Below, in pieces: positions 1-9,746 of a stretch of 64,000 bases of DNA. Location of the stretch: NCBI GenBank assembly GCA_030603695.1, contig JAUVXF010000013.1, forward strand, positions 23,244 to 87,243. The letters run 5' to 3'. The notes under the pieces are model-generated. The model saw nothing but the letters and a program-made list of their open reading frames with translations, did not search any database and was not told where the DNA came from. This DNA comes from Natronohydrobacter sp. (lineage in GTDB: Bacteria > Pseudomonadota > Alphaproteobacteria > Rhodobacterales > Rhodobacteraceae). A program made the translations under genes and the position numbers. Numbering within the stretch: position 1 is the stretch's first letter; every line of letters begins with the position of its first letter.

Positions 1-2452
1 CCACATAGTCTTTCAAGACAGGGTGCGGGCCGATTTCAATGAACAGGCCGATCCCGTGCTCTGCCAGCAGATGCGACACAGCGCCATGAAAATTGACGGG
101 CTGGCGCACATTGTCAAACCAATACCCGGCATCCAGCTTTTGCCCCTCCAAGAGCTTGCCAGTTACCGTAGAGATGAAGGGCAGGGCGCTGGCCTTGGGG
201 GCAAGCCCCGCCAGCGCGGCCAGAAGCGCGGAGCGGATTGGATCCATGGCGCTGGTATGGAACGGGTAATCCAGTTGCAACATACGCGCAAATTTGCCCG
301 CAGCGCTGACATGATCGGCCAGTTTTTGCAGCAAAACGGCATCGCCTGCCACAGTTACTGCCGCAGGCCCGTTGATGGCCGCGATTTCCAGCCAGCCGCC
401 AATCTGGGCAATGGCCTTTTGCGCCTCGTCCCTATCCAGCCCCAAAGCCAGCATTTTGCCAGTTCCGGCTGTGCGCGCCTGTTCTTGCGAGCGGTGGAAG
501 ATCACAAGCGTGGCCTGTTCCAATGTCAGCGCGCCACTTGCGCAAGCGGCGGCAACTTCGCCGACAGAATGGCCAAATACGGCGGCGGGCATGATCCCGG
601 CCTTGCTGAAAACAGCCGTGAGGCCCATTTGCAGGGCAAAGAGCATGGGTTGCGCCACTTCGGTGGCTGCAATGCGGGATTGGTCTTCGGGCTTGGCCAT
701 TTCATCCAGCAATGACCAACCTGCAAGCGGCGCAAAAATGGCATCCACTTCGGCAATCGTGGCCCGAAAGATCGGATCAGAGGCCAAAAGCGCGCGCCCC
801 ATTCCCCACCATTGCGGGCCATTGCCGGAATAGACAAAGGCCGTTGGCACATGCGCGCCCTCGCGCGCCCCGCTTGCGGTGCCGGGCTGTGGCGTGCCGT
901 CAGCCCAGTGCTCCAGCTTCTCGGCGGCCTGTGAGGCGGTGGTGGCGGCGATGGCCAGACGCAGGCGCAACAGCGAACGGCAGCGCGCGGCGGCATGCGC
1001 GATGGTGGCATAATCTGCGCCCGGTTCGCGCAGAAGGGCCGCATATTTGCGCGCCAAGTCCCGCAAGGCCCCTTCGCTATTGGCAGACAAGATCAGATGC
1101 GCAGGTGCGGCAAGGGTATTTTCACGCGCGGGCGTGCGGTATTCCTCGATAATGGCATGGGCATTTGTGCCCCCAAAGCCGAAGGAATTTACCCCGATTA
1201 TCACATCATGTTCGGGCAGCGGCAGGGGTTTATCCACAACGCGCAATTTCCAGCCCTCGAAATCTATCTTGGGATTGGGGGTGTTGAAATGCAGCTGCGC
1301 GGGGATTTCACGGTGTTTGAGCGCCAGAATGACCTTGGTCATGCCTGCAATCCCAGAGGCCGGTTCCAGATGGCCGATATTGGATTTCACCGATCCAATA
1401 TGACACATGCTGCCATCTGCGCGGGGTGCGCCCAGAACCTTGCCCAAAGCGCCGCATTCAATCGGGTCGCCCACGGTTGTGCCGGTGCCATGGGCCTCTA
1501 CATAGAAAACCTGCTCTGCCGCAATGCCTGCCGCACCGTAAAGCTGTGCCAAAAGTTCTGCCTGCGCATCGCCATTTGGCATGGCCAGCCCCAATGTGCG
1601 GCCATCAGAGTTGATCCCGGTCGCCCGGATCACGCATAAAATGGGGTCGCCATCGCGCTCGGCATCTTCCAGCCGTTTCAGATAGACCAGACCACCCCCT
1701 TCAGAGCGCACATAGCCATTGCCGTTGGCATCAAAGCTTTTGCACCGGCCATCGGGCGACAGCATAGAGGCGCGCGAAAACCCAAGCCAGGGCCGGATAT
1801 CGGCCAGCACACTGACGCCGCCGGCAAGTGCGCCATCACATTCGCCCCGCCCGATGGCCTGACAGGCCTGATGAATACAGACAAGGCTGGACGAACACGC
1901 CGTATCAATCGCCAGGCTTGGCCCATGCAGATCGAACACATAAGACAGCCGATTGGCCGCAATGCTGAAGGAAACACCTGTGTTTGAATAGGCATCGGGC
2001 CAGCCTGCGCCTGCCATCTGCGCGTAATCATTGCTGGAAATACCGACATAGACGCCGATATTCTGCCCCGCCACACTGCGCGGCGGCAGGCCCGCATCCT
2101 CGAATGCTTCCCATGCCAGTTCCAGAAGCAGGCGTTGCTGCGGGTCGATCTGCTTTGCCTCACGCGGAGAGATGCCGAAGAAATCGGCATCAAACCCGTC
2201 AATCCGCTCCAACAGGCCGCAGGATTTGGTATAAACCCGGCCAGGGCGGTCGGGGTTGGGATTGTGCCAGCCCAGATCCCAGCGATCCCCTTGCACCTCG
2301 CCCACAGCATCGCGGCCTGATTTCAGAAAGTCCCATAGCTCTTCTGGCGAATTCGCGCCCCCCGGAAATCTGCCGCTAAAGCCCACCACTGCAATCGGGC
2401 AGAGCGGCTGGGCAGGCTGTGGCGCGGGGTGGTGTGGGGAATGATGTTTCAT
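1..2452 (-). CDS. Type I polyketide synthase, N-terminal part (KS-AT), runs off left edge
   Basis: The frame is open from an ATG at 2452, with AGGAG 8 nt upstream, to the window edge (817 codons, no stop), so the gene is partial. Residues about 18-435 are a complete ketosynthase domain: the active-site Cys sits in DTACSSS (about C186), with His in HGTGT (about H321) and in NIGHLEP (about H361). A linker leads to an acyltransferase domain with the nucleophile in GHSVGE (about S629). The position that often reads HAFH (malonyl) or YASH (methylmalonyl) reads YPFH, so extender choice is not predictable. Further domains (KR, DH, ACP) would lie beyond the edge. The RND pump genes and a phosphopantetheinyl transferase upstream on the same strand suggest a polyketide locus with its own export and activation. 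The product is unknown. Confidence 0.93.
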   Translation of the reverse strand, partial: MKHHSPHHPAPQPAQPLCPIAVVGFSGRFPGGANSPEELWDFLKSGRDAVGEVQGDRWDLGWHNPNPDRPGRVYTKSCGLLERIDGFDADFFGISPREAKQIDPQQRLLLELAWEAFEDAGLPPRSVAGQNIGVYVGISSNDYAQMAGAGWPDAYSNTGVSFSIAANRLSYVFDLHGPSLAIDTACSSSLVCIHQACQAIGRGECDGALAGGVSVLADIRPWLGFSRASMLSPDGRCKSFDANGNGYVRSEGGGLVYLKRLEDAERDGDPILCVIRATGINSDGRTLGLAMPNGDAQAELLAQLYGAAGIAAEQVFYVEAHGTGTTVGDPIECGALGKVLGAPRADGSMCHIGSVKSNIGHLEPASGIAGMTKVILALKHREIPAQLHFNTPNPKIDFEGWKLRVVDKPLPLPEHDVIIGVNSFGFGGTNAHAIIEEYRTPARENTLAAPAHLILSANSEGALRDLARKYAALLREPGADYATIAHAAARCRSLLRLRLAIAATTASQAAEKLEHWADGTPQPGTASGAREGAHVPTAFVYSGNGPQWWGMGRALLASDPIFRATIAEVDAIFAPLAGWSLLDEMAKPEDQSRIAATEVAQPMLFALQMGLTAVFSKAGIMPAAVFGHSVGEVAAACASGALTLEQATLVIFHRSQEQARTAGTGKMLALGLDRDEAQKAIAQIGGWLEIAAINGPAAVTVAGDAVLLQKLADHVSAAGKFARMLQLDYPFHTSAMDPIRSALLAALAGLAPKASALPFISTVTGKLLEGQKLDAGYWFDNVRQPVNFHGAVSHLLAEHGIGLFIEIGPHPVLKDYV

Positions 2453-2564
2453 TGAAATCTCCTGCATCCGGCAATCGTGGGCTGAAATCTTTGACGGGCG
2501 ATGAAAAAGGGAAACGAAATTATCTGTTTTGGGTTTTCGGGTCTGCGGCGAAGGGGCGGTGCTG

Positions 2565-5500
2565 TCATGGGTCTGGGGCACGAAAGGCTTGCTTCAGCCT
2601 GTCTTCCAGATCTGGCTGAACAGCTGCGCGGCGCTGTGGCGCCTGTCTTTGGCGCGCAACGCTGGTTGGGGTCAGGCCCAGCAAGGGCGGGGCATTGCGA
2701 TTGGGCGCTGTCTCGGCCGGACTGGGCAGGCGCAGAACCAGCCCGGAGCGGCAATAGGCCAGGCGGAAATAGGCTGGCGCAAACAGAAAGGCGAGGGTGC
2801 CTGACAACAGCACCCCACCCGCCACCGCGGCCGCGAATGGGGGCCAAAACAGCCCGCCCGAAAACAAGAGCGGCAAAAACCCCCCAAAGGTTGTCAGCGT
2901 GGTGGAGAAAATATGCCGCGCCCCCGCCATCACTTCTGCAAGGATTGCATCCAGATCGCCAGCGGCGGCGCGCAGATTGCCTTGCAGTGCAGTGAAAATG
3001 ATGATCGTGGCGTTCACCGATACCCCGATAGACCCGATCACCCCGATCAAGGCGTTGATCCCAAGGGGAAAGCCCATCAGCGCCACCGAAAGCAGCGACA
3101 GCCCGGCAGACAGGCCCGCCACGATCACTGTGCCCAGTGTCAGCCGGAATGATCTGAACGTCAGCACCAGCGCACCAAGGCTAAGCGCCACAATCAGCGC
3201 GAGCGAGGCAAGAAGCCCGTTCACCGTGGCGTCACGCTCATCGCTCTCACCGCCAATTTCCAGCCGATACCCTTCAGGGAGTGTAATATTTGCATCTGCA
3301 ATTGAGGCCAAAGCGGTGCGCAGCAACTCTTCGGGCAGGATATCGGGTTGCGGATAGGCTTGGACAAAGTTCATCCGCTCGCCGCGCATGCGCAGGATCA
3401 GGGCTTGTGTGATGTCCAGTCGCGGCACAGCCAGCGCCGAAAGCGGGAGTGTTGCAAGATCCGTTGCGGCGCTGCGGGGCAGGGCCGTGAGGATGGGGAG
3501 ATCATTGATTGCGTCTGAATTGCCCAGAACAGAGGCCGCGAATTGTACCCGGATCGGGATTTGGCGTGTGCCATCTGTCAGCGCGCCCGCCTCCATGCCC
3601 GAAAGCCCGGCCTGCAACTGGCCCGCAATCGCGCCTTCTGTCAGGCCAAGCAGGTTTAATGTGGCGCTGTCCATCTGGTAGCGCAACTGGGGTGTGCCGC
3701 CTGTCAGGCCCGCGCGCACTTGCGCGGTCTGTGGCAAAGCGGCAATGGCGGTTTCCACTGCGGCACCGATGCGGCGCAAGTCTTCCAGTTCTGGCCCAAA
3801 GATGCGCAGCTCTACAGGCGCGCCCACGGGTGGGCCTTGCACCAAGGCTTGCACGATCACCCGCGCTTCGGGGAAGCGGGTGGTCAAATCCTGTTGCAGA
3901 CTGGCCAGAATGGCCCGTGTTGCGGCGGGGGTTTGTGTTGTGATCATGCCTTGGGCAAAGGCGGGTTCATTGCGGCGCGGGCTGGCAATATTGTAATAAA
4001 AGGCAGGCGCGGCCCCGCCCGATACCCAATAGCTGCTCTCTACCCCCTCCAGCTCATGCAAATAGGTGTCAATCCGGCGCACCAGATCATCGGTGCGGCG
4101 CAAAGTGGCATGGGCGGGCAGTTCCAGCGTGATGTGAAATTGGTTGCGTTCCACCAGTGGGAAGAATTGCGGGGTCAGAAATATGACAGAGGCAAAGCCC
4201 ATCAGCGGCAATGCCAGCGCCGCGCACATGCTGATGCGGGGATTGGCAATAAAATACTGCAACCCTGCCGCGAAGCGCGCTTGTTGGGCCTGCGCGATAG
4301 GGGCGGGTTGGGAAAAGGCAGGCAAAAGATGGGCTGCAAGCGGGGCAGTCAGGATCAGCGCCAGCAGGAATGACCAGAACAGCATGACAGAAACGGCGAT
4401 TGCGATGGTGCTGACAAAATCACCTGTATTGCCCGGCAGCAGGATCATGGGCAGGAATGTCAGGATCGTTGTGACCGTAGAAGCCGCGAGGGGCAGAAAC
4501 AAACGCCGCGCCGCTTCGGTTGCGGCCTGCACGCGCCCTTCGCCTCCGTTCAGGCGGCGGCGCACTGTATCGGTGGTGACAATGGCGCTATCCACCACCA
4601 GCCCAAGTGCCACGATTAGCCCCGCAATGGACATCTGCTGCAAGGGCATATCCAGAAAGCGAAACGTGACCAGCGTGGCAAGGCTGACAACAGGCAGGAT
4701 AAGCCCCACAATCGCCGCCGCCTGCCAGCCCAGCGTCACCGCCAGCACCGCTGCCACGATCGCCATGCCAAACACCATGTTGCGCCCGACCTCTGCCAAG
4801 CGTTCCAATGTGTAGCCGCTTTGGTCAAACAGCACCGATACCCCAAGGCCACGCGGCAGGGTTTGGCGCATGGCGGTTATCTCTTTATGAACCAGCGCCA
4901 TCCAGCGGTCTGCCTGCGCGCCGTCTTCCACCACTGCGGCAATCAAGATGGCCGGATTGCCATTCGCGCGCGCCAGTGCGGCAGCCGGGCTGCGCACATG
5001 ATGTGCAATCTCTGCCACATCCCCAAGGCGCAGCACGGCATCTGTGCCACTGCCGCGCAGGGGGATGGCGCGCAGATCATCCGCTTGGCCCAGCCTGCCA
5101 GAAAGTTCGAGAGTGCTGTCCAGCCCTTCGCTTTGATAGCGCCCGGCAAGGGCGGTATCATTCACCCGCCGTATGGCAGTTGCGATTTCTGCCACTGACA
5201 GCCCATCGCCACTGGTGGCAAAAGGATCGACACTGACCAGTATCTCTTCTTCCGGCAGGCCAAACAAACGCACAACCCGCGTTTGCGCAATGGCGCGAAT
5301 GCGGGTTTCCAGCGCCTCGGCAAAGCGGGTCGCAATGATGGGAGAGAGCGCAGGATCAAGGATTTCCACGGCGATGACAGTGCTATAGGCCGCCACGCCG
5401 TCTGTATCAATCTGCGGCGCCAGCGCGCCGTCTGGAAATGTTGCGCGCGCCCGTGCCACGGCTTCGCGCAACTCGATCCAGACCTGCTCTATCAGATCGT

Positions 5501-5798
5501 CTGGCACAGTATCATGCACCGAAAGCGTGACCACAGACACCCCCCGAAGCGAGGCGCTGGAATAGAAATCGATGCTGGAAATGGCTTTGATCTGATCTTC
5601 AATCGGTGTGGAAACAAGCGCTTCTATCACGCCCGGTTCTGCGCCCGGCATAAGCGTTGTGATGCTGGCAAAACGATTGGTGAAACTGGGGTCTTCCTGC
5701 CGGCCCAATGTCCAGAGCGCCGACAAGCCGCCCACCACAAGGATGGCAATAAACATGGCCAGCACACGGGTTTCGCGGAAAAAATACCCCGACAGCAT
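2565..5798 (-). CDS. RND efflux pump inner-membrane permease (AcrB/MdtC superfamily)
   Basis: This is a 1077-residue inner-membrane proton-driven efflux pump. It has the usual two-fold layout: a membrane helix at residues about 10-30, a large periplasmic loop (about 35-330), a helical block (about 335-540), a second periplasmic loop and a second helical block (about 860-1010). The stretch GLVVDSAIVT matches the conserved RND TM4 region with its proton-relay Asp. The last about 60 residues after the final helix are rich in Pro, Arg and Ala and look longer than usual. The start lies 3 bp after the adaptor stop, so the two are translationally coupled. The PKS begins 112 bp downstream on the same strand. 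Export of the polyketide is inferred from position only; solvent, drug or metal efflux remain alternatives. Confidence 0.93.
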   Translation of the reverse strand: MLSGYFFRETRVLAMFIAILVVGGLSALWTLGRQEDPSFTNRFASITTLMPGAEPGVIEALVSTPIEDQIKAISSIDFYSSASLRGVSVVTLSVHDTVPDDLIEQVWIELREAVARARATFPDGALAPQIDTDGVAAYSTVIAVEILDPALSPIIATRFAEALETRIRAIAQTRVVRLFGLPEEEILVSVDPFATSGDGLSVAEIATAIRRVNDTALAGRYQSEGLDSTLELSGRLGQADDLRAIPLRGSGTDAVLRLGDVAEIAHHVRSPAAALARANGNPAILIAAVVEDGAQADRWMALVHKEITAMRQTLPRGLGVSVLFDQSGYTLERLAEVGRNMVFGMAIVAAVLAVTLGWQAAAIVGLILPVVSLATLVTFRFLDMPLQQMSIAGLIVALGLVVDSAIVTTDTVRRRLNGGEGRVQAATEAARRLFLPLAASTVTTILTFLPMILLPGNTGDFVSTIAIAVSVMLFWSFLLALILTAPLAAHLLPAFSQPAPIAQAQQARFAAGLQYFIANPRISMCAALALPLMGFASVIFLTPQFFPLVERNQFHITLELPAHATLRRTDDLVRRIDTYLHELEGVESSYWVSGGAAPAFYYNIASPRRNEPAFAQGMITTQTPAATRAILASLQQDLTTRFPEARVIVQALVQGPPVGAPVELRIFGPELEDLRRIGAAVETAIAALPQTAQVRAGLTGGTPQLRYQMDSATLNLLGLTEGAIAGQLQAGLSGMEAGALTDGTRQIPIRVQFAASVLGNSDAINDLPILTALPRSAATDLATLPLSALAVPRLDITQALILRMRGERMNFVQAYPQPDILPEELLRTALASIADANITLPEGYRLEIGGESDERDATVNGLLASLALIVALSLGALVLTFRSFRLTLGTVIVAGLSAGLSLLSVALMGFPLGINALIGVIGSIGVSVNATIIIFTALQGNLRAAAGDLDAILAEVMAGARHIFSTTLTTFGGFLPLLFSGGLFWPPFAAAVAGGVLLSGTLAFLFAPAYFRLAYCRSGLVLRLPSPAETAPNRNAPPLLGLTPTSVARQRQAPQRRAAVQPDLEDRLKQAFRAPDP

Positions 5799-5801
5799 GC
5801 G

Positions 5802-6905
5802 CTATTCCGCCCGCACTGTCTGGCCCGGCACGATTTTATGCGCGCCGATGCTGATAATCTGCGTTCCATCCTCAAAGAGGCCGCTGACATAGGCCATATC
5901 GCCGCGCAAATGGCGGACTTCTATGGCGATTGGTTCTGCAACCTGTGTTTCTGTTACGCCAAGCAGTGTCCAATAGCCTTGCGAACCGGGGCGCATGGCA
6001 TCGACCGGCACCCATGCCCCGCGCTGGCGCAGGGGAAGTTCGGCCAGCAGGCTTGCGGTCTGGCCAAAGCCTGTGATCTCTTCTGCCTCGACCGTAAACA
6101 GGGCAATGCGGGTATTGCTGCGCAGATCAATATCAGGGCGCAGCGCATGAAGCGTGAGGGCATATATCCGCCCATTCACATCAAGGCGGGGGTTTTGCAG
6201 GGCTGCGGGATCAAGTGACATGGGCAGGCCCGCCCGAAAATTTGCGCGCCCGCGCTCGAATATCGAAATCACGGGCTGGCCTGCGGCCACGGCCTCGCCC
6301 AATGTGGCGCGGGTTGCGCCGACAACGGCATCAAACGGGGCGGTAAGATCTGTATCGCGCAAACGCAGATCAAGGCGGGCCAAGGCCCCTTCCGCTTCTG
6401 CGATTGCAGCACCAAGCGCGTAGCTTTCGGCGCGCGCGCGATCCAGACTGTTCGCAGGCGCGGCCCCGCGCGCTACCAGACGTTCCAGCCGGGTGATTTC
6501 CGCCAGTGCAAGGGCGAGACGGTTCTGCACAGTTTGCAGGTTGGCGGCAACGGCCTGCCGCTCCAGTGCAAGCGCATCACGCGACACCCGCGCCAGCACA
6601 TCGCCCTTGCGCACACTATCGCCTTCGCGCACCGTGATTTGCGCAATGATTCCGCCAAATTCAAAGCCCAGCTCGGCGGTCTGGCTGGCCTCCAGCCGGC
6701 CCAGAAACTGCCTGTTGACAAGTATCTGATCTTCAACCCTCAGCGACATCAGCCCCACAGGCACCGCTTGGCCGGAGACCGAGGCCAAGCCTTGCCCCGC
6801 CTTGCCGCCCCAGACACCGCCCAGCAACAGCGCCACGCTTGCGAGTGCCGCGGCGCCAAGGGCCACTGTTGCGCGACTTATCCGAGGGGGAAAGGGCCAA
6901 TTCAC
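5802..6905 (-). CDS. RND efflux periplasmic adaptor (membrane fusion protein)
   Basis: This 367-residue adaptor of the HlyD/AcrA family bridges the pump and the outer-membrane channel. It has an N-terminal hydrophobic anchor (about residues 13-33), then a lipoyl/barrel-sandwich half (GRLEASQTAELGFE region), an alpha-helical hairpin (about 115-180) and the second lipoyl half (DTDLTAPFDAVVG). The start is a GTG at 6905, chosen because it keeps the anchor intact; the ribosome-binding site is weak. The stop is 3 bp from the pump start, and the outer-membrane factor lies 163 bp upstream on the same strand. That 163-bp gap may carry a second promoter. No TetR or MarR regulator is adjacent. Confidence 0.92.
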   Translation of the reverse strand: MNWPFPPRISRATVALGAAALASVALLLGGVWGGKAGQGLASVSGQAVPVGLMSLRVEDQILVNRQFLGRLEASQTAELGFEFGGIIAQITVREGDSVRKGDVLARVSRDALALERQAVAANLQTVQNRLALALAEITRLERLVARGAAPANSLDRARAESYALGAAIAEAEGALARLDLRLRDTDLTAPFDAVVGATRATLGEAVAAGQPVISIFERGRANFRAGLPMSLDPAALQNPRLDVNGRIYALTLHALRPDIDLRSNTRIALFTVEAEEITGFGQTASLLAELPLRQRGAWVPVDAMRPGSQGYWTLLGVTETQVAEPIAIEVRHLRGDMAYVSGLFEDGTQIISIGAHKIVPGQTVRAE

Positions 6906-7068
6906 GTCACTTCGCTTTCACATGATCCAAACAAACCAATTGCGCCGTCATATCGGGCATCAGGAAACAAACACGCCCTAAATGCGCCTGCGTTTACATT
7001 TGCAAAACGATTGGTTCAGGATTGCGCTAAGATCATGGTGAAAATGTGTTTTTGTGCCCGCATTGTCG

Positions 7069-8538
7069 TTAGTTCTGTGCGGCGGCCTGTCGGGATTGGG
7101 GCTGCGTTCCCATGCCAAGGCGCAGGTTCAAATCCACAAATGTCAGCGCGCGCGACAGGCGCGCATCGGCAAGCGCGTTTTCGGACTGTGCCAGATCGGC
7201 TTCCAGCGCATATAGTTCTGACAATGTGGCGGTGCCTTCGCGAGAGGCGTCTTTCAGCAGGCGTTGCGCTTGGGATTGCAAGTGGACGGCGCGCTCTATC
7301 GCGGCTTCATTTTGGGCCGCTATGCCGTAATCCAGAAGGGCCGCTTCTACCTCATATAGCGCCGTAAGCACGGCAGAGGCCCAAGCCTGATAGGCCGCGT
7401 CCAGCCGAAGCGAGGCACCATCCACCGCCGCCAATGTGGCGCGCCGGGGCAGGGATGGCAGGCGCAGCGAGGGGCCAAAGCCTGTGACCACCCCGCTGCT
7501 GCGCCCCGGCCCAAAGCGCAAGGCGCGCGCTTCAATCGTGCCAGACAGCGACAGGCTTGGATACAGCGCGGCACGCGATTTCCCAAGCGCGGCGCGTGCG
7601 GCATCATAGCGGGCCTCTGCCATGCGCAGATCGGGGCGGTTGCGGATCAGATCGGCGGGAAGGGCAGGGTCTGGGGCAAGACGCGCGCGGGGTTGGTTGG
7701 TGCGCGCATGCAAGGCGCGCAAAAATTCGGGTGGGGCCGCGCCGGGCGCATCGCCCATCAGGATGGTCAGGCGCAAAATGGTTTTGGCCACAGTGGTTTC
7801 CAGATTGCGCCTGTCTGCGTCCAGCGCCGCGAGCCGCGCTTCGCTGCGCAGGCTGTCAATCCGCGTGCCAACGCCATCAGCAGCCAGTGCGCGCGCGATA
7901 TCCAGCGTTTCGCGCTGACGGCGGATTTCGGATTGTGCAAGCGCAAGGCGTTGTTGGCTGTGGCGCAATGCCAGATAGGTATCGGCGATTTCGCCAATCA
8001 GCAAAAGCTGTGCGCTTGCGCTTTCGGCATCGGCAAAAGCGGCCTCTGCGGCGGCGCCCAGCCTGTCGGCCTCGCGCTCGCGCCCCAGATCAAAGATTGT
8101 TTCCAGTCCCAATCTGCCGCTGATGGTTGACTCCGTTGTGCGCAAGCGCCCGCCATGTGCGCTGGCTGATCCTTCAGTGGAGAGGTTGGTAAGCCCCCGG
8201 ATGGCCCCGGTTTCCACATATGCCGCACGCGCGCGCAGCTGCGCTGCCGCAAGATCGGGGCTGCCCTGTAAAGCGCGTGCGACAAGCGCATCCAGCGTGG
8301 GGTCTTGAAACCCGCGCCACCATTGGCTTTCATCCAGCAGGCGCGGTGATGGGCGGATGGTGCCTTGCCATGAATTTGCAAAGGGAAAGCTTGGATTTTG
8401 CCCATCCATCGGGGGCGCGCAGCCTGCAAGGCTGCCCAAAAGCGCAGCAATCACAGCGCCTTTGCGCAGGCTTTGTCCTGATTTGGGCGCATGATACCGC
8501 GCCGCACGGGCTGCGGAGGGATGAAAAGACTTGCGCAT
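7069..8538 (-). CDS. Outer-membrane efflux lipoprotein, TolC/NodT family
   Basis: This 489-residue outer-membrane factor forms the exit duct of the tripartite pump. The N-terminus carries a lipoprotein signal ending in LAGC, so the mature protein should begin at that acylated Cys. Two repeats of long alpha-helical segments follow, with the family signatures WWRGFQDPTLDAL and, near mid-length, LIRNRPDLRMAEARYDAARA. The ATG at 8538 is preferred over a TTG 51 bp upstream, which would add residues ahead of the signal without a ribosome-binding site. It is first in the outer-membrane factor, adaptor, pump, PKS series, all minus strand. Confidence 0.9.
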   Translation of the reverse strand: MRKSFHPSAARAARYHAPKSGQSLRKGAVIAALLGSLAGCAPPMDGQNPSFPFANSWQGTIRPSPRLLDESQWWRGFQDPTLDALVARALQGSPDLAAAQLRARAAYVETGAIRGLTNLSTEGSASAHGGRLRTTESTISGRLGLETIFDLGREREADRLGAAAEAAFADAESASAQLLLIGEIADTYLALRHSQQRLALAQSEIRRQRETLDIARALAADGVGTRIDSLRSEARLAALDADRRNLETTVAKTILRLTILMGDAPGAAPPEFLRALHARTNQPRARLAPDPALPADLIRNRPDLRMAEARYDAARAALGKSRAALYPSLSLSGTIEARALRFGPGRSSGVVTGFGPSLRLPSLPRRATLAAVDGASLRLDAAYQAWASAVLTALYEVEAALLDYGIAAQNEAAIERAVHLQSQAQRLLKDASREGTATLSELYALEADLAQSENALADARLSRALTFVDLNLRLGMGTQPQSRQAAAQN

Positions 8539-8652
8539 AATTGCCTGTCTGCTTGCCAGATATTCCTGATCTTGCACCAGATATACCAACTAAAGAGATA
8601 AATGTCTCTCTAAAAGATGGGGTGCCGGTGGATTGCGCGCGTGGCGGTTTTC

Positions 8653-9375
8653 TTATTCAGGCCGATTAACCAGCCAAGTCAGCACATGATCGGCGCGGAT
8701 GTCATAGCAAACCTGCACGCGAAATCCCTGTGGCACATCAGGGTGCAAGGCTTCTGTGATTTGAAATTGCAGGCTGTCTTGCGATACCGCGCCCAGTAAT
8801 TCGGCGGCGCTGAAACCGAAAAACCGGCCCACACGCGGGTAAAGCGCCTTGAAAATGCTTTCTTTGGCGGAAAACAGCAGGGTTGCGGCTATTTCTGGCG
8901 GATATCCCATGTCAGCCCGCGCAAGCGCGGCCTCGCGCGCAGACAGGCATTTGGCGACAATCGCCGCGAGGGCGGTTCCGGTGGCAATGCGTTCCAGATC
9001 GATCCCGCATAAGTGGTTGGGAACACAGGTTACCAGACTGGCCGCGCGCCCGTGGCTATGGGTAATTGCGCCTGCAAGCCCTTGTGGCCAGATGGGCGCG
9101 CGATCCGTGCCCGCGCGAATGTCATGGGCCGGCAGATGAAGGGCTTGCAGCGCAAGTGCCGCGCTGATCCGCCCAGCCAGAAAATCCGCCTGCCGTTTGG
9201 CTGCCATGCCGGGCAGCGCTGGTGGCGGTTCTATGCCGTAGGCGGCAAACAGCGCCGGATCATAGCGCAGCGGATCGAAGGCCATCTCGACCAGTGCAAC
9301 CCCCGCGCCAAGCCCGTCTCGCACTGTGGCCTTGGTCACAAAGCTATCGGGCGAAATCTGGGCAGCCGGGATCAT
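8653..9375 (-). CDS. 4'-phosphopantetheinyl transferase (Sfp/EntD superfamily)
   Basis: This enzyme should transfer phosphopantetheine from CoA to a Ser of acyl- or peptidyl-carrier domains, turning apo PKS into holo PKS. It shows the superfamily motifs in order: a basic FLAGRI segment, the THSHG stretch, the Mg-binding GIDLE (Asp and Glu) and the signature FSAKESIFKALYP (Lys-Glu-Ser...Lys). The ATG at 9375 gives 240 aa, a usual length for the EntD-like branch. In-frame starts up to 9480 would overlap soxZ (stop at 9431-9433), so the start is uncertain. It sits between the sox genes and the efflux genes on the same strand and is the natural partner of the type I PKS. Confidence 0.87.
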   Translation of the reverse strand: MIPAAQISPDSFVTKATVRDGLGAGVALVEMAFDPLRYDPALFAAYGIEPPPALPGMAAKRQADFLAGRISAALALQALHLPAHDIRAGTDRAPIWPQGLAGAITHSHGRAASLVTCVPNHLCGIDLERIATGTALAAIVAKCLSAREAALARADMGYPPEIAATLLFSAKESIFKALYPRVGRFFGFSAAELLGAVSQDSLQFQITEALHPDVPQGFRVQVCYDIRADHVLTWLVNRPE

Positions 9376-9430
9376 GCGCTGGTTGCGCTCTGGGGTGATC
9401 GCAGTAACAGGGGCAATGCCACCGGGCGCA

Positions 9431-9736
9431 TCAGGACACAGAAACACTGCCTTCGGCGCGAAACTCTGTTCCATCCTCATGCGTCCAGATGAATTCAAAA
9501 TCACCAGGCGCAGCGGCGCGCAGGTAGAAGGTGAAGGTCGGATTGGCGGCGCTGCCATTGCCAAAATCATAGCTGAGCACCGTTTGCCCATTCATGCGCG
9601 CGTCAAACCGCGCCAGCATATCGCGCGGGTTATCCGAGGACAGGCCCGTCACCATCGGGTGATCTATCAGGGTGCGGATTTCGATTTCCTCGCCTGCACT
9701 GGCAGAGCGGGGCAGGCGAACTCTGGGTGTGGACAT
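9431..9736 (-). CDS. soxZ: SoxZ, sulfur-carrier complex subunit
   Basis: SoxZ is a periplasmic immunoglobulin-fold partner of SoxY in the SoxYZ carrier that holds sulfur intermediates. The 101 residues begin TPRVRLPRSASAGEEIEIRTLI, the typical SoxZ opening with the first beta strands, and contain the HPM and SDNPRDML segments. There is no signal peptide, as expected for a protein co-exported with the Tat substrate SoxY. The start at 9736 has GAGGAG upstream and lies 10 bp after the soxY stop. The phosphopantetheinyl transferase frame follows closely downstream. Confidence 0.92.
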   Translation of the reverse strand: MSTPRVRLPRSASAGEEIEIRTLIDHPMVTGLSSDNPRDMLARFDARMNGQTVLSYDFGNGSAANPTFTFYLRAAAPGDFEFIWTHEDGTEFRAEGSVSVS

Positions 9737-9746
9737 GGTTTTCTCC

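Noticed and set aside
6906..7068. Inverted AACCAAT/ATTGGTT pair as an efflux-operon operator
   Set aside because: The 7-bp arms are about 70 nt apart in AT-richer DNA and no regulator gene is adjacent; chance cannot be excluded.
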